Assembly: GCA_004554105.1 (NCBI GenBank)
Contig: SFNW01000061.1
Coordinates: 1-10,994 of the forward strand
Length of the DNA stretch: 10,994 bases
Direction of reading: 5' to 3'
Source of the DNA: Clostridiales bacterium
GTDB lineage: Bacteria > Bacillota > Clostridia > Oscillospirales > CAG-272
The notes beneath the pieces are model-generated. The model did no database searches. It was not told the DNA's origin and saw only the letters and a program-made list of their open reading frames with translations. Position numbers and translations under genes: made by a program. The first letter of the stretch is position 1. Each line of letters opens with the position of its first letter. This document shows, piece after piece, positions 6,566 to 10,994 of the stretch.

Positions 6566-7243
6566 TTAAACTTCCGCGTCGTCCGGTTTCTGCGCGGCGC
6601 GCATTTTATAGGTAAGCTGCATCAGCGCGTCGCCGATATGTACATTCTGCACTGCCGTATTCGTGTGCGCAAGGTCAAGCTCGACATTGGTGAAGTTGAG
6701 AATGCCCGCAATACCAAGCTCGGCGAGCTTTTCCGCCGTCTCCTTGGCGTAGGCGCGCGGCAGGGTCAGCACCGCGAGGTCGACGCGGTTCTGCGCAATG
6801 TAATCGGCGAGTCGGTCGGTCGAATAAATGTGCAGCGAGCCGAACTCTGTGCCGACGAGCGACGGCGCAACGTCAAACAGCGCGGTCAGCGTGATGCCGC
6901 GCTTGGCAAACATCGGACTGCCGACCAGCGCCAGTCCGAGATGCCCCGCGCCGATGATAATCGCGCGATAGCCCTCGTCCACACCGAGAATCTCGCTGAT
7001 TTTCCCGTAAAGATACTTGACATTATAGCCGTAGCCCTGCTGTCCGAAGCCGCCGAAGCAGTTGAGATCCTGGCGAATCTGCGAGGCGGTGACATTCATC
7101 ATCTTCGACAGCTCGCCCGAGCTGATGCGCATTCTGCCCGCTTCCTTCAGCTCGCGCAGGTATCTGAAATAGCGCGGCAGCCGCTTGATGACGGCAGGCG
7201 AAATGCGATACCCCTTTACTTTTTCCGAAGTCAGTTCTTCCAT
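6566..7243 (-). CDS. rex: Redox-sensing transcriptional repressor Rex
   Basis: Rex is a cytoplasmic dimeric repressor that binds DNA when NAD+ dominates and lets go when NADH rises, controlling fermentation and reduction genes in Gram-positive bacteria. The 225-residue product has the normal length. It has an N-terminal winged helix (about 14-75, ISPAVIKRLPRYFRYLREL, then SSGELSKMMNVTASQIRQDL and the FGGFGQQGYGY wing). A Rossmann NAD(H)-binding domain follows with GAGHLG at 98-103 and the family's ILNFTNVEL segment at 181-189. ATG 7243 is chosen over the ATG at 7270 because AGAGGTG lies upstream at good spacing and the shorter protein matches the family N-terminus. It follows tsaD after 31 nt and runs almost directly into the DnaD-domain gene, so it is part of the same transcript. 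I did not find a clear Rex operator (TTGTTAAnnnnTTAACAA type) in the window. Confidence 0.96.
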   Translation of the reverse strand: MEELTSEKVKGYRISPAVIKRLPRYFRYLRELKEAGRMRISSGELSKMMNVTASQIRQDLNCFGGFGQQGYGYNVKYLYGKISEILGVDEGYRAIIIGAGHLGLALVGSPMFAKRGITLTALFDVAPSLVGTEFGSLHIYSTDRLADYIAQNRVDLAVLTLPRAYAKETAEKLAELGIAGILNFTNVELDLAHTNTAVQNVHIGDALMQLTYKMRAAQKPDDAEV

Positions 7244-7274
7244 GGTTTCACCTCTTACCGAAAGTTGCATATCC

Positions 7275-8276
7275 TCAAACCGCCGAAGCGTTGAGGTCAG
7301 ACGCGGCGCGTGCGCCGCACAGATATTCATAGTAGCCCTGCACGGCGACCATCGCCGCGTTGTCTCCGCAGAACGAGAGCGGCGGCAGGCAGAGCCGTAC
7401 GCCGTGCGCCGCGCAGACCTTTTGCGCCGCGGCGCGCAGATGTGAATTGGCGCTGACGCCGCCCGCGACCACGACGGTTTTGAGTCCCGTTGCGTCGAGT
7501 GCCATGCCGAGTTTTTTGGACAGCGCTTCGGCAATGACGGTGGTAAACGAGGCGGCAAGGTCGGCACGGTCGATGGCCTCGCCGCGGTCGGCGGCGTTGT
7601 GAATCAGGTTGAGCGCGGCGGTCTTCAGCCCCGAAAACGAGAAGTCGAGCGTGTCGCCCGCAAGCGCGGGCGAGGGGAGCTTGTAGCGCGTCGGATTGCC
7701 CTCTGCCGCAAGGCGGTCCATCGCCGCGCCGCCCGGGTAGGGCAGCCCGATGACGCGCCCGATTTTGTCAAACGCTTCGCCCGCCGCGTCGTCGCGCGTC
7801 GAGCCGATTTCGTGAAACGACGCATAGCCGTCCACGATGTAAAACGAGGTATGTCCGCCCGACAGCACCACGCCGAGGAACGGCGGCTCGAGGTCTTCAT
7901 ACGCGGTATACGCCGCGGCAATATGTGCGCGGACGTGGTCGACGCCGACGAGCGGAATCCCGTTTGCGACAGCGAGCGACTTTGCAAAATTGACGCCGAC
8001 AAGCAGCGCACCGATCAGCCCCGGGTGCGAGGTCACGGCGACAAGTCCGATGTCGGACAGCTTGATGCCTGCCGTATCGAGTGCTTCGCGCGTGATGCGC
8101 GAAACCGCCTCGATGTGCGCCCTGCCCGCAATCTCGGGCACGACGCCGCCGTAGAGACGGTGAACGTCAATCTGCGACGCGACGATGTCGGCGGCGATGC
8201 GCCGTTTCCCGCCGTCGAGTTCCGCGACGGCGGCGCTCGTCTCGTCACACGAGCTTTCAATTCCCAAAACGTACAT
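7275..8276 (-). CDS. tsaD: tRNA N6-threonylcarbamoyladenosine transferase TsaD
   Basis: TsaD transfers the threonylcarbamoyl group onto A37 of ANN-decoding tRNAs (t6A), working with TsaB and TsaE in bacteria. The 333-residue product shows the full set of Kae1/TsaD motifs: GIESSCDETSAAV at the N-terminus, metal-binding H114 and H118 (DHVRAH), SGGHT at 139-143, GGVSANS at 272-278 and the third metal ligand D305 in CGDNAAM. ATG 8276 is chosen because MYVLGIESSCDE is the standard family start; the frame stays open to 8324 but only adds sequence from the repeat-rich gap. The ribosome binding site is weak (GAGAAA). It lies downstream of rimI, a usual neighbour, but separated by 210 bp rather than overlapping. 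Its partners tsaB and tsaE, often found just before rimI, are not in the window and must be elsewhere. Confidence 0.97.
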   Translation of the reverse strand: MYVLGIESSCDETSAAVAELDGGKRRIAADIVASQIDVHRLYGGVVPEIAGRAHIEAVSRITREALDTAGIKLSDIGLVAVTSHPGLIGALLVGVNFAKSLAVANGIPLVGVDHVRAHIAAAYTAYEDLEPPFLGVVLSGGHTSFYIVDGYASFHEIGSTRDDAAGEAFDKIGRVIGLPYPGGAAMDRLAAEGNPTRYKLPSPALAGDTLDFSFSGLKTAALNLIHNAADRGEAIDRADLAASFTTVIAEALSKKLGMALDATGLKTVVVAGGVSANSHLRAAAQKVCAAHGVRLCLPPLSFCGDNAAMVAVQGYYEYLCGARAASDLNASAV

Positions 8277-8486
8277 AGTATTTCTCGCAAAAATGGATTT
8301 TCGGTTTTCCCTTCGGGGAAGCAATCATGTGTCGAAAAGTCCCTAAAAGCGGGCGGATATGGAATCCGCCCCTACGGGGAAAGCACATATTTCGTCGTAG
8401 GGCGGTGCTCTTGCTCCCGCCGCTTTCGCCTGCAATCATAGAAAACCGCCCGCGGTTTTCTACCGCATCTTTTCACTCTTCACTCT
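8277..8486. repeat. Repeat- and hairpin-rich gap between rimI and tsaD
   Basis: The 210-bp gap has no gene but several inverted repeats. TTCCC/GGGAA around a UUCG loop lies at 8307-8320. GGGCGGAT/ATCCGCCC is at 8351-8371, and CCCTACG/CGTAGGG at 8370-8376 and 8396-8402. GGCGG/CCGCC is at 8401-8421. A perfect AGAAAACCGC/GCGGTTTTCT palindrome with a 2-nt centre lies at 8440-8461. Units of the type CGTAGGGGCGGAT...ATCCGCCC look like the dispersed, structured intergenic repeats I associate with GC-rich Clostridia; this resemblance was not checked by a search. None has a convincing U-run, so they are not called terminators. An RNA processing, stability or transcription-attenuating role is possible. 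Confidence 0.6.
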
Positions 8487-8492
8487 TCACTT
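8472..8492. repeat. Three 7-bp tandem repeats over the rimI stop
   Basis: Three consecutive units TTCACTC, TTCACTC and TTCACTT are followed by a degenerate TTCTCTATTCTC tract up to the palindrome at 8503. On the minus strand this reads as GTGAAGA repeats, and the rimI stop codon (8487-8489) lies inside them. Confidence 0.7.
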
Positions 8493-8948
8493 TTCTCTAT
8501 TCTCTCGCCTGCCTGCAGGCGAGAAATGGTACAGCACCGCGTCCTCGCGGGGCGCGGCATAGTAGTTTTTCCGCTCGCCGCAGGGCGTAAAGCCGCACTT
8601 TTCATAGAGTGCGCGCGCGGCGGCATTGCTCTTTCTGACCTCCAAAAAGATGTCGCCGGGCATCTTCGCCGTCAGTGCCGACACAAGCGCATAGCCGACG
8701 CCGCGCCCGCGCGCGGCGGGCAGCACCGCAACCGTCGAAATGTCGGTCTCACCTGCGACCGTGTACGCGCCGATATAACCGAGAAAGCCGCCGCCCGCCT
8801 CTTCGGCAACCAGCAGCGTGCGCTCGGGCGCGGCAATCATGGTTTCAAAATCCGCCGCGCTCCACGGAAAGGAGAAGCAGGCGGCTTCAAGCGCCGCTAT
8901 CTCGGCAATGTCGCAAGCCTTTGCTTCGCGAATCCCGAAAGCGCTCAT
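8487..8948 (-). CDS. rimI: RimI-type N-alpha-acetyltransferase (GNAT)
   Basis: RimI uses acetyl-CoA to acetylate protein N-termini; the classic target is ribosomal protein S18. The 153-residue product has a GNAT fold. An N-terminal IREAKACDIAEIAALEAACFS..PWS segment comes first, then the acetyl-CoA loop ARGRGVGYAL (79-88), FLEVRKSNAAARALYEKCGF (101-120) with the conserved Glu, Asn and Tyr, and NYY at 128-130. The domain ends naturally around LYHF (139-142). The remaining residues SPAGRRENREK are encoded by a palindrome and a tandem-repeat tract and look like an appended tail. ATG 8948 overlaps the stop of the preceding phosphatase gene as ATGA, with GGGGAGGA just upstream. tsaD follows after the repeat-rich gap, the usual rimI-tsaD order. 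Other GNATs share these motifs, but the neighbour and the N-terminus fit RimI best. Confidence 0.9.
   Translation of the reverse strand: MSAFGIREAKACDIAEIAALEAACFSFPWSAADFETMIAAPERTLLVAEEAGGGFLGYIGAYTVAGETDISTVAVLPAARGRGVGYALVSALTAKMPGDIFLEVRKSNAAARALYEKCGFTPCGERKNYYAAPREDAVLYHFSPAGRRENREK
8503..8524. repeat. 9-bp palindrome inside the rimI 3' end
   Basis: TCTCGCCTG and CAGGCGAGA flank a 4-nt centre. The palindrome lies within the last codons of rimI (encoding Ser-Pro-Ala-Gly-Arg-Arg-Glu) and borders the tandem repeats. An 8-bp piece, TCGCCTGC, occurs again at 8426-8433, bracketing the AT-rich repeats and the AGAAAACCGC palindrome. Confidence 0.6.
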
Positions 8949-9469
8949 GCGTCCTCCCCGCCCTCTCCGTCCAATTCGGCAAACAGTGCGGGAAAGGTCT
9001 CGCGCATTGCGCGTTCGATGTCGGCAAAGCAGGCCTTGTAGCGCGCGAGGTCGCCGCCGTAGGGGTCGGCAATGTCGCCGAGTACGCGCACGCGCGACGC
9101 ATATTCGGGAAACGCCGAAATCAGCGCTTGCGCGTGGGACGGCGAAATGGCGAACACGCCGTCGCACCGCTCGAAATCCTCGGCGGTAAACTGCACGGCG
9201 CGGTGACGGCGATAGTCGTTGCGCCCCTCGCTTGCAATCCCCGCCGCCTCAAGCGCGAGACAGGCGTTTTCGCTGATGGGTGCGCCGCTCTGCGCGGCGA
9301 TGCCGCGGCTGCACGCGAAAAATCCGTGCGCCGCGCCGACATGGTTGAGCAGGGCTTCCGCCATCGGCGAGCGGCAGGTGTTGCCGGTGCAGACAAAGCA
9401 GTAAATACGAATATCCTTGGTGCGAATGTCCTTGATTTCAAAGACGTCGGTCTTGATTTGTCCCGCCAT
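8945..9469 (-). CDS. Low-molecular-weight phosphatase, YwlE-like (protein arginine phosphatase type)
   Basis: The 174-residue product has the LMW-PTP fold signature. The catalytic P-loop is FVCTGNTCRSP, with nucleophile C27 and R33 (C-x5-R), and the general acid is D135 in DIADPYGGD. In YwlE the residue before the second P-loop cysteine is Thr (CTGNTCRSP), which is known to favour phospho-arginine over phospho-tyrosine; here the equivalent is T31. This suggests it removes phosphate from arginine residues marked by the McsB kinase, though McsB is not in view. ATG 9469 is chosen because GAGG lies 6 nt upstream and a TTG at 9481 has no such site. The first ~20 residues before the core are a little longer than in the Bacillus protein. 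It starts 8 bp after the stop of the deaminase gene, and its stop overlaps the rimI start as ATGA, so it belongs to the same transcript. Whether the substrate is arginine or tyrosine phosphate is an inference from one residue. Confidence 0.85.
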   Translation of the reverse strand: MAGQIKTDVFEIKDIRTKDIRIYCFVCTGNTCRSPMAEALLNHVGAAHGFFACSRGIAAQSGAPISENACLALEAAGIASEGRNDYRRHRAVQFTAEDFERCDGVFAISPSHAQALISAFPEYASRVRVLGDIADPYGGDLARYKACFADIERAMRETFPALFAELDGEGGEDA

Positions 9470-9477
9470 CGTGCGCC

Positions 9478-9966
9478 TCAATAGCCGAGCGCCGTGCCGA
9501 GGCTGTCGTCATTCTCCAGCCAATCGCGCACTTCGACTCTGCGGAAGTCTTCCTTGGTGTCGCGGATAACCACCCACTCGATGCCCGCGTTGATAATCAT
9601 GCGCTTGCACATCATGCAGTTGGACGTGTCGGGCAGAATCGAGCCGTCGAGCGGCGAGGTGCAGCACATATAGAGCGTCGCGCCGAGCATTTCGGTACGG
9701 GGCGCGGCAATGATGGCGTTTGCCTCGGCGTGGACCGAACGGCAAAGTTCGTAGCGCTCGCCGCGCGGAATGTTCATCTCCTCGCGCTTGCAGGAATGCA
9801 AATCACTGCAATTTTTGCGTCCGCGGGGCGCACCGTTGTAGCCGGTGGCAACAATGCTGTCGTTCTTGACGATAATCGCGCCGAAGCGGCGGCGCAGGCA
9901 GGTGCTGCGCTCCGAGACGATCTCGGCGATGTCGAGATAATAGTTCTCCTTGGAAACTCTGTCCAT
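9478..9966 (-). CDS. dCMP deaminase family protein (ComEB-like)
   Basis: This 162-residue zinc enzyme belongs to the cytidine/deoxycytidylate deaminase family. The zinc and catalytic residues are all present: H79-A80-E81 (CRSVHAEANAI) and the C-x2-C pair C117/C120 (NCMMCKRMI). An extra Cys-rich segment precedes the HAE motif, with C53 and C59 plus the conserved C75 next to it, as in dCMP deaminases, which often bind a second zinc. The likely reaction is dCMP to dUMP, feeding thymidylate synthesis. ATG 9966 has a strong AAGGAGG 7 nt upstream. It starts 27 nt after the galU stop. The Bacillus homologue is called ComEB because of its place in a competence operon, but there is no competence gene here, so the name says nothing about function. 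Another deaminase substrate cannot be excluded. Confidence 0.9.
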   Translation of the reverse strand: MDRVSKENYYLDIAEIVSERSTCLRRRFGAIIVKNDSIVATGYNGAPRGRKNCSDLHSCKREEMNIPRGERYELCRSVHAEANAIIAAPRTEMLGATLYMCCTSPLDGSILPDTSNCMMCKRMIINAGIEWVVIRDTKEDFRRVEVRDWLENDDSLGTALGY

Positions 9967-9993
9967 CGTAGCCCTCCTTGAAGTCGCTTGGAG

Positions 9994-10866
9994 TCAGAAG
10001 CGGTAATTTTTCACGAATTCGGCAAATTCCGCCGCCGTCTCGGGGTGCTCGAGTGCCTTGACGAAATTCGCCTTGGCAAAGCCGAGCTTTGAGCCGATGT
10101 CGTAGCGGTCGCCCTCGAAAATCCTTGCGGTGATGCCGTGCGTCCGCGCAAATGCCGCCATCGCGTCGGTGAGCTGGATCTCGCCGCCCGCGCCGGGTGC
10201 GGTCTGTTCGAGAATCCCGAAAATCTCGGGGGTAAGCAGCACTCTGCCCAAGATGGCGAGATTGGAAAATTCCTCGCCCGGCTTCGGCTTTTCAATCATG
10301 TCGTCGACGAAAAATTCGTCCGTCGAGCCGTCAATCGGCGCGGCTTTCATCGAGCAGTATTTCGCAAGCAGCTCGCGCGGCACTTCCTTGACGCCGACCG
10401 CCGCACGCCCGTATTTTTCATAGGTGTCAATGAGCTGGCGCGTGACCGGCTTGCGGCTGAAAATGATGTCGTCGCCGTACAGGACGGCAAACGGCTCGTC
10501 GCCGATAAAATCCTTGGCGCGAAGCACCGCGTGACCGAGACCGCGCGGCTCTTTCTGCCGCAGAAAATAGACATTGGCGAGGTCGCACGCCGCGTGCAGA
10601 ATGTCGCGATCGCTCTCGCGCCCCTTTTTGGCAAGCGCGGCGTCGTATTCGGGCGAATAATCGAAAAATTCCTCCATCGCCGTCTTGTCTCTGCCTGTGA
10701 TGATGAGGACGTCGGTAATACCGCTGTCTGCCGCTTCTTTCACCAAATAGTAAATCGCGGGATAATCCATAATCGGCAGCATCTCTTTGGGAACGGCGCG
10801 CGAAATCGGCAGCATTCGCGTGCCGAGTCCCGCCGCAGGGATAATTGCTTTTCGGACCGGTTTCAT
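9994..10866 (-). CDS. galU: UTP--glucose-1-phosphate uridylyltransferase
   Basis: GalU makes UDP-glucose from UTP and glucose-1-phosphate in the cytoplasm, feeding cell-envelope glycans, glycolipids and galactose use. The 290-residue product has the family's length and motifs. These are the nucleotide loop IIPAAGLGTRMLP (8-20) with PKEMLP (26-31), GLGHAV (109-114), the metal-binding GDD (131-133), EKP (192-194), GGEIQLTDA (227-235) and DIGSK (256-260). ATG 10866 is chosen because GGAGG lies 5 nt upstream and MKPVRKAIIPAAG is the family start; an in-frame ATG at 10878 has no site of its own and would cover that Shine-Dalgarno. It is the first gene of the minus-strand series and has its own promoter and a hairpin leader. 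Confidence 0.96.
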   Translation of the reverse strand: MKPVRKAIIPAAGLGTRMLPISRAVPKEMLPIMDYPAIYYLVKEAADSGITDVLIITGRDKTAMEEFFDYSPEYDAALAKKGRESDRDILHAACDLANVYFLRQKEPRGLGHAVLRAKDFIGDEPFAVLYGDDIIFSRKPVTRQLIDTYEKYGRAAVGVKEVPRELLAKYCSMKAAPIDGSTDEFFVDDMIEKPKPGEEFSNLAILGRVLLTPEIFGILEQTAPGAGGEIQLTDAMAAFARTHGITARIFEGDRYDIGSKLGFAKANFVKALEHPETAAEFAEFVKNYRF

Positions 10867-10881
10867 TCTCTCCTCCATAAG

Positions 10882-10897
10882 TGGGTAGAACTACCCA
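10882..10897 (-). promoter_or_regulatory. Palindrome in the galU 5' leader
   Basis: TGGGTAG and CTACCCA form a perfect 7-bp inverted repeat with a 2-nt centre, lying between the promoter and the galU ribosome binding site. As RNA it would be a 6-bp hairpin with a 4-nt loop ending 5 nt before GGAGG, close enough to affect stability or ribosome access. As DNA it could be a repressor site. It has no U-run, so it is not a terminator. Its function is unknown. Confidence 0.5.
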
Positions 10898-10916
10898 AGA
10901 TACATTTAACGTGTAT

Positions 10917-10945
10917 ATTATAGTATAACTTTGTGAAAAAAGCAA
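10917..10945 (-). promoter_or_regulatory. Promoter of galU and the downstream series
   Basis: The -35 TTGCTT (10945-10940) and perfect -10 TATAAT (10922-10917) are separated by exactly 17 bp, with transcription expected to start near 10910. This is the best promoter seen before galU. Gaps downstream are short or overlapping as far as rimI, so the transcript probably covers galU to rimI, and possibly everything to the terminator at 4579-4605. Bases 10946-10994, at the window edge, show nothing I can name. Confidence 0.8.
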
Positions 10946-10994
10946 CGCTTTTGCCGCCATTTTCGTATGAAATCCCGAAAGATTCGCCCCAATC

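Noticed and set aside
5424..8441. Long plus-strand open frames (5424-6569, 6395-7294, 7599-8441)
   Set aside because: They are antisense shadows of the DnaD-domain gene, rex and tsaD; one runs through the repeat cluster and ends without any domain.
8440..8461. AGAAAACCGC palindrome as a terminator for rimI
   Set aside because: The GC part is only 4-5 bp with a 2-nt centre, and the T-run is part of the stem and is not followed by further U residues. Weak attenuation is possible but not supported.
8472..8492. Possible CRISPR array
   Set aside because: The units are 7 bp, directly adjacent and only three in number, with no spacers and no cas genes nearby.
10138..10923. Plus-strand open frame of 261 codons
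   Set aside because: It is the antisense shadow of galU and crosses the galU promoter.

Overview
The window looks like chromosomal housekeeping DNA from a GC-rich member of the Clostridia (Bacillota), most like the Oscillospiraceae/Ruminococcaceae. This is an inference from Bacillota-type replication genes (a DnaD-domain protein paired with a zinc-binding DnaC/DnaI-type loader), Rex, a folate ECF transporter subunit under a tetrahydrofolate riboswitch, strong AGGAGG-type ribosome binding sites and TTGnnn-17-TATAAT promoters. No species-level call is possible from this sequence alone.

Layout: at the left edge is the 3' end of one plus-strand gene, an ATPase of the AAA/DUF4143 type. It is separated by a bidirectional hairpin terminator (451-478) from everything else, which is on the minus strand. 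Reading in the minus direction from the right edge, a promoter (10917-10945) starts a tightly packed series: galU (UDP-glucose synthesis), a dCMP-deaminase family gene, a low-molecular-weight phosphatase of the YwlE type, rimI, a 210-bp gap full of hairpins and repeats, tsaD, rex, a DnaD-domain gene and a dnaC-like helicase loader. A strong intrinsic terminator (4579-4605) ends it. nadE (glutamine-dependent NAD synthetase) follows with its own extended -10 promoter. Last come folT and folC, which overlap by ATGA and have their own promoter inside the end of nadE, a THF riboswitch leader (about 2327-2438), and an 11-bp inverted repeat that would hide the folT ribosome binding site.

How the genes work together: folT imports folate and folC polyglutamylates it, with the leader RNA sensing reduced folate. 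nadE makes NAD+, and rex senses the NADH/NAD+ ratio. DnaD-like and DnaC-like proteins form a replication initiation/restart pair. tsaD (tRNA t6A) and rimI (N-terminal acetylation) are translation-related and are neighbours in many bacteria.

I did not find a clearly novel multi-gene system. The most interesting items are the complete riboswitch-plus-sequestering-hairpin architecture of folT, the repeat cluster after rimI that appears to supply the last codons of that gene, and the paired palindromes in the galU leader.
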